This document shows, one piece after another, positions 23,680-32,500 of a stretch of DNA of 34,604 bases; position 1 is the first letter of the stretch; each line of letters opens with the position of its first letter. A program made the position numbers and the translations under genes. The DNA comes from Chloroflexota bacterium (lineage in GTDB: Bacteria; Chloroflexota; Chloroflexia; Thermomicrobiales; UBA6265). The notes beneath the pieces were generated by a model. It did no database searches, was not told where the DNA came from, and saw only the letters and a list, made by a program, of their open reading frames with translations. Location: assembly GCA_023389575.1 (NCBI GenBank), contig JAEWEG010000063.1, positions 1 through 34,604 of the forward strand, written 5' to 3'.

Positions 23680-24645
23680 ATGGAGAACACAAGCGGGACA
23701 CTGGCACGGCCCACGCAGGGCGACAGGTACCAAACCGCGAAAATGTCCTGGAGAGACAGGGTTGCCTCGAAGGAATGGATCCTGTTCCTTCTTTTCGTTA
23801 CCCCAAACTTCCTGTTCCTGTTCCTCTTCACCTACTGGCCGATGTGGGAAAACATCCGCCTCAGCGTGCAGAAGACCGATCTCCTGGCATTTACCGGAGG
23901 CAACGAGTTCGTCGGTCTCGACAACTACCGGTACATCTTCGAGAACCGCACATTCCAGCTGGTCCTTCGCAACACCGCGATCTTCCTCGTCTCCTGCGTC
24001 GCGCTTACCATTGGCCTCGGGTTGATGGTCGCCCTGCTCCTGAACCAGAAGCTGAGGGGCCGAACCGCCGTTCGCGCCGTCGTCTTCGCGCCATTCCTGC
24101 TCTCTGGCGCCGCCATCGGCATCGTCTGGGCCTACATCTTCGATCCCCGGTTCGGCCTGCTCGCCCAGATCCTCGACTGGTTCTACATCCCATCGCCCCA
24201 CTGGCTGGACCGGCCGGAGTGGGCGCTTCCCGCCGTCATCATCGTGTACGTGTGGAAGAACCTTGGGTTCGCCGCCGTCATTTTCCTGGCTGGCCTCCAG
24301 GCCATTCCCCAGGATCTCTATGACGCCGCTAAGATTGACGGAGCGAACGCCTGGTGGCGGTTCAAGTCCGTCACCATTCCCATGCTGTCACCAATCTCGT
24401 TCTTCCTGTTCATCACGACCATCCTGGCTACCTTCCAGGCATTCGACATCATCCAGGTCATGACCGATGGCGGTCCCGCCTACGGAAGCACCACGCTGGT
24501 CTACTACGTCTACCAGCAGGGATTCGGCCAGGGCGCGAACTTCGGCCGGTCGGCCGCCGCCGCGATCGTCCTGTTCACGGTCATGCTCATCGTGACCTTC
24601 GTGCAAATGCGCTTCACCGAGAAGAAGGTTCACTACGATGGATAA
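23680..24645 (+). CDS. Carbohydrate ABC transporter permease (UgpA/MalF family)
   Basis: 321-aa inner-membrane subunit with six predicted transmembrane helices, starting with WILFLLFVTPNFLFLFLFTY. The BPD_transp_1 EAA loop that contacts the ATPase is YDAAKIDGANAWWRFKSVTI, followed by PMLSPISFF. It belongs to the CUT1 sugar/glycerol-phosphate importers. ATG 23680 has AGAGGT seven bases upstream; the open frame runs back to 23509 through an arginine-rich stretch that includes the leader hairpin and is not protein-like. Its stop overlaps the second permease start by eight bases. With the binding protein at 25676 it forms an importer; no ATPase gene is present. Substrate is unknown. Confidence 0.92.
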   Translation: MENTSGTLARPTQGDRYQTAKMSWRDRVASKEWILFLLFVTPNFLFLFLFTYWPMWENIRLSVQKTDLLAFTGGNEFVGLDNYRYIFENRTFQLVLRNTAIFLVSCVALTIGLGLMVALLLNQKLRGRTAVRAVVFAPFLLSGAAIGIVWAYIFDPRFGLLAQILDWFYIPSPHWLDRPEWALPAVIIVYVWKNLGFAAVIFLAGLQAIPQDLYDAAKIDGANAWWRFKSVTIPMLSPISFFLFITTILATFQAFDIIQVMTDGGPAYGSTTLVYYVYQQGFGQGANFGRSAAAAIVLFTVMLIVTFVQMRFTEKKVHYDG

Positions 24646-25510
24646 CTCCTCCCTCGCCCGCCAGCAGAAACTGGGCAAGGTGGCAGGCTACGCCGGCCTG
24701 GTATTCGTCACGTTGGTCATCGGCATGCCGATGTTCTGGATGCTTTCCAGCTCACTGAAGACTCTCCAGGAGATTTACACCTTTCCGCCCCAATGGATTC
24801 CCACGAATCCTCAGTGGGGCAACTACCAGGAAGCCTGGAATGCGGTGCCGTTTGGCCGCTTCTATATCAACTCCATCATCATCACCGTCTTCGGTGCTGG
24901 TCTCCAGATCATCTGCGGAACCCTCTGTGCCTACGCCTTCGCTTTCCTCCACTTCCCGGGCAAGAACTGGCTCTTCCTGCTGGTGCTCGCCGCACTGATG
25001 GTCCCAGGCGAAGTCGTCATCCTTCCGAACTTCCTCTTCTTCGGCAACACCATCCGCGACTGGTTCGGGCTCGAGGAGAATTGGGTCAACACCTACCAGG
25101 CCATCGTGCTGCCGGGCGCCGCCACCGCCTTCGGAACCTTCCTCATGCGGCAGGGCTTCATGGGACTTCCCCGTGACGTCCTCGACGCCGCCAAGGTCGA
25201 TGGCGCGGGACACCTGCGCACCATGTTCGGCATCGTGCTGCCCATGGCCAAGCCCATCGTCTTCACCTTCGCCATGATCTCCATCGTCAACAAGTGGAAC
25301 GACTATCTCTGGCCGCTCATCATCACCCGCACCACCGAGATGCGGCCAATCACCGTCGGCGTCCGCCTTCTGTATGACGCGGAGGGCAACAACAACTGGG
25401 GCGTCATCATGGCCGGCACCACTTACGTGGTCCTGCCACTGATCATCGTGTACATCTTTGCCCAACGATTCATCATCGCCGGCCTCACCGCGGGCGCCAC
25501 GAAGGGATAA
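24638..25510 (+). CDS. Carbohydrate ABC transporter permease (UgpE/MalG family)
   Basis: 290-aa second permease of the importer. Six hydrophobic segments are visible, beginning with VAGYAGLVFVTLVIGMPMFW; the following SSLKTLQEIYTFPPQWIP is typical of the MalG/UgpE branch. The EAA loop is LDAAKVDGAGHLRTMFGIVL followed by PMAKPI. The start overlaps the first permease by eight bases, so the subunits are made together. It is followed by 165 bp before the binding-protein gene; that gap holds an inverted repeat (25586-25608). Confidence 0.92.
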   Translation: MDNSSLARQQKLGKVAGYAGLVFVTLVIGMPMFWMLSSSLKTLQEIYTFPPQWIPTNPQWGNYQEAWNAVPFGRFYINSIIITVFGAGLQIICGTLCAYAFAFLHFPGKNWLFLLVLAALMVPGEVVILPNFLFFGNTIRDWFGLEENWVNTYQAIVLPGAATAFGTFLMRQGFMGLPRDVLDAAKVDGAGHLRTMFGIVLPMAKPIVFTFAMISIVNKWNDYLWPLIITRTTEMRPITVGVRLLYDAEGNNNWGVIMAGTTYVVLPLIIVYIFAQRFIIAGLTAGATKG

Positions 25511-25585
25511 CAGGTCTCCAATCACGCATTCGTTCCCGACCTGTTCGCGGTGACTTAACAATCTTGGCGCTGAAGGCTCGCACAC

Positions 25586-25608
25586 TTCACACGGTGCGAC
25601 AGCGTGAA
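25586..25608 (+). promoter_or_regulatory. Inverted repeat between permease and binding-protein genes
   Basis: TTCAC (25586-25590) and GTGAA (25604-25608) are exact inverted arms 13 bases apart; adding two more bases per arm introduces one mismatch. It lies 68 bp before the binding-protein start codon. It could be an operator, or a partial transcription or RNA-processing barrier that raises binding-protein expression relative to permeases. Weak evidence. Confidence 0.3.
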
Positions 25609-25675
25609 CGCAGGGTCTCAATCGACACGGCCAGGTGGGTCGTAAAGTCGTCAGGATCATGGAGGATCTAAGACC

Positions 25676-27004
25676 ATGAGTAAGTCCGTCAATCGTCGTA
25701 GTCTCGTCAAGGGCGCCGCTGGCGCGGGTCTCGGCCTGGCCGGCATGACCGCCCTCGGAGCCCCAAGCTCCGTCTTCGCGGCCCCGTCCGTCATTCAGGA
25801 TGGCCCGCTTGAGCTTCAGTACTGGACCGCCTTCGGCAGCGGCGTGAATGGCGATGCCCAGGCCGCCCTGATCGAGGCATTCAACTCCTCGCAAACCGAA
25901 ATCAAGGTCGTCCCGCAGTTGCTCGAGGACTACGAGGCGGTCGCGGCCCAGCTCATCACCGGTCTCCAGACCGGCGACGCGCCGCACATCGCCACCCTCT
26001 CCGACGTGTGGTGGTTCCGGTTCTATCTCTCCCAGTCGCTGGAAGACCTCACCCCGCTGATCGCGGATCGCAACCCCGAGGACTACGTCCAGTCGCTCTA
26101 CACCGAGTACCAGCGCAACGGCGGCCAGTACGGCGTGCCGTTCGCCCGCTCGACCCCGCTCTTCTACTACAACGCCGACGCCGTCGAGGCCGCTGGTGTT
26201 GACGAAGAAGTGTTCGCCACCTGGAGCTCCTTCCGCGAAGCCGCCCCGGACCTGATTTCCGGCAGCGGCAAGGAAACCGCGTTCCTCTTCGGAAACGCCG
26301 CGTCCTACGGTGCCTGGGTGCTCCACGGTCCGGTCTGGGCCTTCGGTGGCGCCTATTCCGACCCGGATTTCAACATCCTGCTGGAAGAAGAAGGCGCGGT
26401 GAACTGCGGCGAATTCATGCGTGAGTTCGTCGAGAGCGGCAACGCCCTCGCCGTCGCCGACCCGGTTGTCGACTTCGGCAACGAAGTTTCCGTCGCGATC
26501 ATGGGTTCCACCGGTTCGCTGGGAACTATCCGCACCGCCTCGGAAGGCAAGTTCAACTTCAAGACCGCCTTCCTGCCGGAAGAGCTGGAGTTCGGTTGCT
26601 GCACCGGCGGCACCGCCCTCTCGATGCTGGCTGGCTACGAGGACTCGATCAAGCAGGCCGCCATGGAGTTCCTCGACTTCAGCACGAGCACCGAGCAGAC
26701 CACGATCTGGTCGCAGGCCACGGGCTACATGCCCGTCCGCACCTCGGCCGTGGAGAGCCCGGAAGAGCAGGCGTTCCTCGACGAGAACCCGAACGCCCGC
26801 ACCGCCGTCGAGCAGCTTCCGCTGACCCAGCCGCAGGACTCCGCGCGCGTCTTTATCCCGAACGGCGACCAGATCCTTGGTCGCGGTTGGGAGCAGATTC
26901 TCGTGCAGAACCGCCCGGCCGCCGAAGTCTGGGCCGAGGTTACGGCCGAGCTCGAGCCGGAAGCCGAAGCCGTCAAGGAGCAGGTTGCCGCCATCGAGGG
27001 CTAG
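25676..27004 (+). CDS. Extracellular solute-binding protein of the carbohydrate importer (family 1), Tat-exported
   Basis: 442 aa. The N-terminus has twin arginines (VNRRSLVKG, R7-R8), then a hydrophobic stretch to about residue 35 ending SSVFAAPS, so export by the Tat pathway with cleavage near A35-A36 is likely. There is no lipobox cysteine. The mature part is a two-lobed SBP_bac_1 protein: LELQYWTAFGSGVNGDAQAA, KVVPQLLEDYEAVAAQLITG, GVPFARSTPLFYYNADAVEA and SIKQAAMEFLDFSTSTEQTT resemble UgpB/MalE-type proteins. GGAGG stands about ten bases before ATG 25676. Tat use implies folding in the cytosol before export. A strong bidirectional hairpin follows (27034-27067). Confidence 0.92.
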   Translation: MSKSVNRRSLVKGAAGAGLGLAGMTALGAPSSVFAAPSVIQDGPLELQYWTAFGSGVNGDAQAALIEAFNSSQTEIKVVPQLLEDYEAVAAQLITGLQTGDAPHIATLSDVWWFRFYLSQSLEDLTPLIADRNPEDYVQSLYTEYQRNGGQYGVPFARSTPLFYYNADAVEAAGVDEEVFATWSSFREAAPDLISGSGKETAFLFGNAASYGAWVLHGPVWAFGGAYSDPDFNILLEEEGAVNCGEFMREFVESGNALAVADPVVDFGNEVSVAIMGSTGSLGTIRTASEGKFNFKTAFLPEELEFGCCTGGTALSMLAGYEDSIKQAAMEFLDFSTSTEQTTIWSQATGYMPVRTSAVESPEEQAFLDENPNARTAVEQLPLTQPQDSARVFIPNGDQILGRGWEQILVQNRPAAEVWAEVTAELEPEAEAVKEQVAAIEG

Positions 27005-27033
27005 TCGCCACTCGAACCGCGACAACGCGCACA

Positions 27034-27067
27034 ACAAAGGGACGTGGCATGTGCCACGTCCCTTTGT
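27034..27067. terminator. Perfect 16-bp hairpin, bidirectional terminator
   Basis: ACAAAGGGACGTGGCA (27034-27049), two bases, then its exact reverse complement TGCCACGTCCCTTTGT (27052-27067). It lies 30 bp after the binding-protein stop and 55 bp from the end of convergent tsaE. The A-rich left and T-rich right flanks (AAAGGG, CCCTTT) let it serve both strands. It is the strongest stem in the window. Confidence 0.75.
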
Positions 27068-27121
27068 CATTCTCTCCAGAAGCAGTTCGCCGACGGAAAT
27101 GTTCGATCGTCCCGGTCGAGA

Positions 27122-27583
27122 CTATCCTCGCTCCAGGTCGTGCCAGCTCCGCTCGATAGTCCGTCCCCCATCGGGCGCATGGTCAATCCGCAGCAACCAG
27201 AACGAGGCTGGCAGCCAGTCATCCGCCCGATCCGGCCACTCGATTACAGTCACGCCGTCCTCGGGAGCCAGATACTGCGCGTAGCCCATCCCTTCAAGCT
27301 CGCTGGGGTCGTCCAACCGGTACAGGTCCAGGTGGTACAGCCGCAACGGTCGTCCATCTCCGTCGCGGCCATCGTGTTCCGCGACGAGGGAAAATGTCGG
27401 GCTCTGGATCGCTTCCTCGACACCCAGTGCCCGCGCGATGCCCTGAGTCAGGGTCGTCTTCCCCGCCCCAAGGTCACCATGGAGCAGCACCACGTCGCCC
27501 CGCCTGAGCGACGCACCGAGTTGGAGGCCGAACTCCACCATCGCCTCGTGATTGGGAATCGTCACCGGCTCAAACCGTCGCAT
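27122..27583 (-). CDS. tsaE: tRNA threonylcarbamoyladenosine biosynthesis ATPase TsaE
   Basis: 153-aa P-loop ATPase that cycles the TsaB-TsaD complex in t6A formation. Walker A is GDLGAGKTT (36-44); also SPTFSLVAEHDG, LYHLDLYRLDDPSELEGMG and the C-terminal TVIEWPDRADDWLP, all family hallmarks. ATG 27583 is chosen because AGGGA lies about five bases upstream and the protein then has the normal TsaE length; the frame stays open to 28051 but overlaps the nitroreductase gene. The gap to the nitroreductase is 35 bp, so thiL, the nitroreductase and tsaE are probably one minus-strand unit. Confidence 0.93.
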   Translation of the reverse strand: MRRFEPVTIPNHEAMVEFGLQLGASLRRGDVVLLHGDLGAGKTTLTQGIARALGVEEAIQSPTFSLVAEHDGRDGDGRPLRLYHLDLYRLDDPSELEGMGYAQYLAPEDGVTVIEWPDRADDWLPASFWLLRIDHAPDGGRTIERSWHDLERG

Positions 27584-27618
27584 CTCGTTCCCTGTGTCAT
27601 GTTCTGGACGGGAAAGCG

Positions 27619-28239
27619 CTATGACCGCCACGTGGTGACCGCGTCCACGCTCCGTCGGGTCCGTACCGGACGGTCCATGGCCGGGTAGCCGAGATAGATG
27701 AAGCCCAGCACCTTCGCCCGCTCGCCCAGGCCGAGATGGTCCCTCACCTCGGGGGTGAAGGCCATCCATCCACTGCGCCAGATCGCCGCCAGACCCAGCG
27801 CGTCCGCCGCCAGCAGCATGTTCTGCGCCGCCGCCGATCCCGCGCTGATCTCCTCGATCTCGGGCACGTTCGGCTCGGGAGACGGCTCCACGGCCACCGC
27901 GATGACGACCGGGGAGCGCAGCGGTTTGCCAGCCGCCGAAGCGGCGGCGCGTTCGCGCTTCTCCGGATCGACCTCGCGTTCCGCCGCCAGTGCACCCATG
28001 ACCGCTCCCAGTTCCGACCGGGCCTCGCCCTGGAGCACAACGAACCGCCACGGCTCGGTCAGGTGATGGTTCGGCGCCCAGGTTCCCGCTTCCAGCAAGT
28101 GCCGGATCACATCGGCGGGCGGCATCTCGCCGGTCATCTTGCCGATACTTCGCCGGTTGCGAATGGCGTCCAGCACCACCTCCGCGCGGCCCCCAGCGGT
28201 CGTGTCCACTGTCCGGCTCGTCTCTTCCTGCATGATCAA
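27619..28239 (-). CDS. Nitroreductase-family flavoprotein
   Basis: 206-aa FMN-dependent NAD(P)H oxidoreductase of the NfsB/YdjA-like group. Visible are the FMN-binding N-terminal RNRRSIGKM, LLEAGTWAPNHHLTEPWRFV, the central AAAQNMLLAADALGLAAIWR, and the C-terminal VLGFIYLGYPA. The shape (about 200 aa, APNHHLTEPWRF) is closest to YdjA-like members. The start is given as TTG 28239, because GAGG lies eight bases upstream; ATG 28233, two codons in, is equally possible. Its substrate is unknown. It lies between thiL and tsaE on the same strand. Confidence 0.88.
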   Translation of the reverse strand: MIMQEETSRTVDTTAGGRAEVVLDAIRNRRSIGKMTGEMPPADVIRHLLEAGTWAPNHHLTEPWRFVVLQGEARSELGAVMGALAAEREVDPEKRERAAASAAGKPLRSPVVIAVAVEPSPEPNVPEIEEISAGSAAAQNMLLAADALGLAAIWRSGWMAFTPEVRDHLGLGERAKVLGFIYLGYPAMDRPVRTRRSVDAVTTWRS

Positions 28240-28300
28240 ATCAGCGTCCTCAATCCTACTTCCGGCAACATGTGCCTCAAATCCGACTATCGCTCTCGGA

Positions 28301-28306
28301 ATTATA
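28301..28306 (-). promoter_or_regulatory. Isolated TATAAT -10 box upstream of the nitroreductase gene
   Basis: A perfect TATAAT on the minus strand (plus 28301-28306) lies 62 bp before the nitroreductase start in the 127-bp gap after thiL. There is no recognisable -35 at the right distance, so it is a weak candidate for a promoter serving the nitroreductase and tsaE. Confidence 0.3.
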
Positions 28307-28366
28307 GTCCGTTCCTTCCGGTACCGGCCATGTGCCCGAGGACTGGATCACCGATGCTGGCGAATG

Positions 28367-29407
28367 CTATGTACCGGATCGCTCCGTACCGCCTCCGAAG
28401 TGGTCGAAGGCACCCGTCACACTGTCCGCGGGCTCTCCGTCACGGTACAGCGCCACGCCTCCCACGGGGCCGTCGTCCACGATCCTGCCGATGGCCGTCA
28501 CCGTGCCGCCCACGCCGCGTGCCGCCGCCGCGAACTCGTCGAATCTCCGCTCCGGAACGGTCACCAGCAACTCGTAATCCTCGCCCCCGCGCAGCGCGAA
28601 CTCCTCCCCTCGATCCGGGAACAGGGCACGCACCGCGGGGAGGACGGGCAGCCGGTCCACGTCGATTCGAGCCGCGACCCCGCTGGCCGACAGGATCTTC
28701 GGCAGATCGCCCAACAGGCCATCGCTCAGGTCCATCGCCGCGGATACGCCGTGCCGGCGCATGAGCGTACCCACGGCGATCCTGGGGTTTGGCCGCAGGT
28801 GGGCGATTCGCAAGAGTTCGCCCGTGGCTGATGTGTCGTTCCCCTGTTCCAGCAACGCCATGCCGGCCGCGCTTGCGCCCAGGGTCCCAGTCACCGCGAT
28901 CAGGTCGCCCGCTCGCGCTCCAGACCGGGTGACGGCCTCCCCCCGCCGCACCGCGCCGATGACGGTAACGCTGATCATCACGCCCGTTGGCGATCGCACC
29001 ACGTCTCCACCGACCAGCCCGGTTCCGTGCGCCGCCGCCAGCGAGCCCGCGCCGTCGTAGAGCCGCGTTACGTCATCAACGGTTTCCTCGCCGGTCAAGC
29101 CAAGGGCGACGGTGGCGATCGCCGGCCTGGCGCCCATCGCCGCCATGTCCGAGAGATTCACCGCCAGCATTTTGTGACCCAGGCTCCGCCAGTCGGTCCA
29201 GTCAAGACGAAAGTGCACGCACTCGACAAGGGCATCGGTCGTGATCACGAGATCGGAACCGTCCGGCGGCGTCCACACCGCCGCGTCGTCGCCGATGCCC
29301 TCTCGCACTCCTTCAGGTATTCGGACCTGATCCGGCAGTGACTCCCGGATCAGGTCGATCAGTTCGAATTCACCTGTGTCACGCACCAGGCGCGATGATT
29401 CCCGCAT
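28367..29407 (-). CDS. thiL: Thiamine-monophosphate kinase
   Basis: Phosphorylates thiamine monophosphate to thiamine diphosphate (EC 2.7.4.16), last step of cofactor synthesis. 346 aa. ATP/Mg-binding GIGDDAAVW, LVITTDALVECVHF, LGHKMLAVNLSDMAAMGARP and TGLVGGDVVRSP are ThiL signatures of the PurM-like fold; later SAAMDLSDGLLGDLPKIL and LRGGEDYELLVTV. ATG 29407 is preferred, with GAGGTGG about ten bases upstream; a GTG at 29425 is the alternative. It is divergent from the helicase, and thiL beside tsaE is a recurrent bacterial neighbourhood. Confidence 0.95.
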   Translation of the reverse strand: MRESSRLVRDTGEFELIDLIRESLPDQVRIPEGVREGIGDDAAVWTPPDGSDLVITTDALVECVHFRLDWTDWRSLGHKMLAVNLSDMAAMGARPAIATVALGLTGEETVDDVTRLYDGAGSLAAAHGTGLVGGDVVRSPTGVMISVTVIGAVRRGEAVTRSGARAGDLIAVTGTLGASAAGMALLEQGNDTSATGELLRIAHLRPNPRIAVGTLMRRHGVSAAMDLSDGLLGDLPKILSASGVAARIDVDRLPVLPAVRALFPDRGEEFALRGGEDYELLVTVPERRFDEFAAAARGVGGTVTAIGRIVDDGPVGGVALYRDGEPADSVTGAFDHFGGGTERSGT

Positions 29408-29427
29408 CGACCACTTCCACCTCACGT

Positions 29428-29469
29428 CCTGCCCGGAGACCCGCCGGGCAGGTGGTATGGTTCACCTGC
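29428..29469 (+). promoter_or_regulatory. Two overlapping, mutually exclusive hairpins in the thiL-helicase intergenic region
   Basis: CCTGCCCGG (29428-29436) pairs with CCGGGCAGG (29444-29452), a perfect 9-bp stem. GCAGGTG (29448-29454) pairs with CACCTGC (29463-29469), a perfect 7-bp stem. The two share GCAGG at 29448-29452, so only one can form. A third small stem, ACGAC-GTCGT (29471-29485), follows. The position is 55-95 bases before the helicase start. The 7-8-7 repeat could equally be a DNA operator. Confidence 0.4.
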
Positions 29470-29524
29470 AACGACAGTCGGTCGTCCCTTCAGGCATCCA
29501 TCGAAAGACCGGAGCTTCCGTCCT

Positions 29525-32500
29525 GTGTCCAACCCTACATTCGGCGATTATCCCACTCCACAGACTCAGGTCACCCCATCCCCGAATGCAATCGAGACCC
29601 TTTCCCGTCTTCAGCAACCGCTGATCGACAGCGGCGAGTTCGACGCCGTGATCAACCAGTTCTCGGTCCTCTACCCGTTCCCGCTGGATGACTTCCAGCG
29701 CAACGCCATCCGGGCCCTGCTCGAAGGCGAATCGGTGATGGTCGCCGCGCCCACTGGTTCGGGCAAGACCGTGGTCGCCGAGTTCGGCATTTTCGATGCC
29801 TTTCGCCGCACCGGCCGCGTCTTCTACACGGCCCCGATCAAGGCGCTTTCCAACCAGAAGTTCCGCGACCTCCGCAAGATCTACGGCAACGACGTTGGCC
29901 TGCTGACCGGCGACGTCTCCGAGAACCGCGACGCACGCATCCTGGTCATGACCACCGAAATCCTCCGCAACATGCTGCTCCAGACGCCCTGGGACCTGGA
30001 CGACGTGGAGTGCGTGATCTTCGACGAGATCCACTATCTCGCCGATCCCGACCGCGGCACCACCTGGGAAGAGTCCATCATTCTCTGCCCGGACCACATC
30101 CAGCTCATCTGCCTCTCGGCGACGGTCACCAACGCCGCCGAGATCGCGGGCTGGATCGGCCGGACGCACATGCCGATCCGCCTCATCACCCACGACGACC
30201 GGCCCGTTCCACTGGCGCTCTACTACTTCCACGGCGACGAGCTATCGATGGTCGTCGATCACACCGGGCAGACGGTGCGCGACTTCTCGCGAATGGGCGG
30301 CGAGCTTCGCCGCCAACCGGGCCGTCCGCAGCGCGGTCGCGGCGGTGGTCGCGACGCCCGGGCCATGGACGAACCGCAGCCGCGCGAAATCATCGACGCG
30401 CTCCAGGAAGACGGCCTGCTACCCGCCATCTACTTCCTGTTCAGCCGGAACGACTGCCAGGTCTTCGCCGAGCAACTGGCGATGATGCGGCCCGACCTGG
30501 TCAGCCCATCCCAGCAGGCCCAGATCGACCACGTCCTGGAAACCTACCACCAGAGCCTTCGCCCGGAAGACCGCGACCTGGAGCAGGTCCGCATCATCTC
30601 CCGGTTGGCGCGGCTGGGCATCGGCTTCCATCATGCTGGACTGCTGCCGGTTCTCAAGCAACTCGTCGAAGTCCTGTTCAGCCGGGGCCTCATGCAGGTC
30701 GTCTTCGCAACCGACACCCTGGCCCTGGGCGTGAACATGCCCGCGCGCACGGTCGTCATTGGCAGGATGAGCAAGTGGGATGGCCGGCGGCGACGCCCAC
30801 TCATTCCCAATGAGTTCCAGCAAATGGCCGGCCGGGCGGGACGGCGCGGCATGGACACCTTTGGTCACGTGGTCATCCCGTACTCACCCTGGGTGCCATT
30901 CCGCGAGGCGCTCGAGATCGCCACCGGACCGCTCCACCCGGTGCAATCGGCCTTCGCCATCCGGTACAACACGGTACTCAATCTGTGGGATCCGCCACGC
31001 GGTGAACGCGTGCGCCAAATGCTCCAGCGCAGCCTCGCCCAGTACCAGACGAGCCAGCGTATTCGCCTCATCGAGCGCGACATCCTGGACATCGAGAGCG
31101 AACTCATCGGCCTGACCGGAGATCGGCAGGAGGAAATAGCCGCCGCCGATGAAGCCTTCGAGGAATACCGGAGCCTGGATCGCCAGATGCAGTCCGCCCG
31201 GTCCGAGCGCCGGAAACTCGACCAGGAACAAACCGATCTGTTCATGCACGCCAGCCAGGGAACTCCCTGGACCGAACCCGGCCGACAGGCCGTTCGCCGG
31301 GTGCTGAAAAGCTCGTACGCGGGCTCGGTGTTCCACCTGCGCGACGAAGGGTGGGCCGTGTTCCTTTCCCGCCCGCTCAACGGCGAGGGTATCGGCCACT
31401 TCATCCTCCTCGATGGCAGGATCGTGACTCCAACCGAGTACCGTGCGGTCGACTACGTGCCCGACGACGTCATCATTTCGTTGCCGCCCGAACTCGCCGA
31501 CGCCGATGGTTCAACGCTGGACATTGCGGGCGAACTTCCGGCCAGCGTCATGACGCCCATCGCGGAGGCCATCGGCGAACTGGACCTCCCCGATCTCGAC
31601 GCCATGGCGAACGAATACCGCGAAAAGCAGCGCGCCATCATCGAAACCCGGAAAGCCACACTCGACGCAGCCATCAATGCCAACAGTGAACTGTCACGCG
31701 AATTGCAGGCAACAAAGGCGAATCACCCGTTCGCGGACGGCAAGGCCCGCAAGCGGCACGCCAGCTTCCTCCGCAGGCGCGACAACCTCGAGCAGGAACG
31801 CAACAGCCTGGCGGCCATTCTCGAGCGCGAAATCGAGGCCGAGGACATTCGCATCCGCAATGTCATCCGTGGCATTCGCGATGTCCTGCACCGGTTCGGC
31901 TATCTCCGTCAGGGGTATCCCACGGAAAAGGCGGACATGTTGGCCAGCATCTTCGATACCGATGGCCTCATCCTTTGCGAACTTGTCGACCGGGGGGCGC
32001 TCGACTCGCTCAGCCCGGGCGAACTCGCGGAAATGTTCTCGTGGTTCAGCTTCGACCGGGACTTCCGTTACACGAACCACTTCACCCTTCCGGACTCACT
32101 GGTCAACCTCCGGCGGGCGCTCGATGAACTGGAGCACGAAATCCTCGGCGAGGAGCGGGACCACAAGCTCTTTATCTCCGAGGGCCACAACCCGAGCTTC
32201 TACGGCGCGGCGCTTGCCTGGTCAAACGGCGCGACCATGGTCCAGATCGGCGATCAACTCGAACTCTCCGAAGGCGACCTGGTGCTCACCTTCAACAAGA
32301 CGATCGACCTCATGCGCCAGGTACGCGAGATGATCATCGATGTCCTGCCGGATCACCCGCTCGCGACGAATCTCACCCTCGCCGAGCGCAAACTCCGCCG
32401 GGGCATCGTCGAGCAGTCGCTTACCCTCGGGTTCGCCCCCATCGCCGACGCGCCGTCCACCGCCGCCGAGGACGAGGACGACGCTCCGGAGGACAAACTC

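Noticed and set aside
24752..27070. Very long open frame (772 codons) on the minus strand across permease 2 and the binding-protein gene
   Set aside because: It is antisense to two clearly recognisable genes, its translation has no family motifs and is glycine, aspartate and arginine rich; a high-GC third-position artefact.
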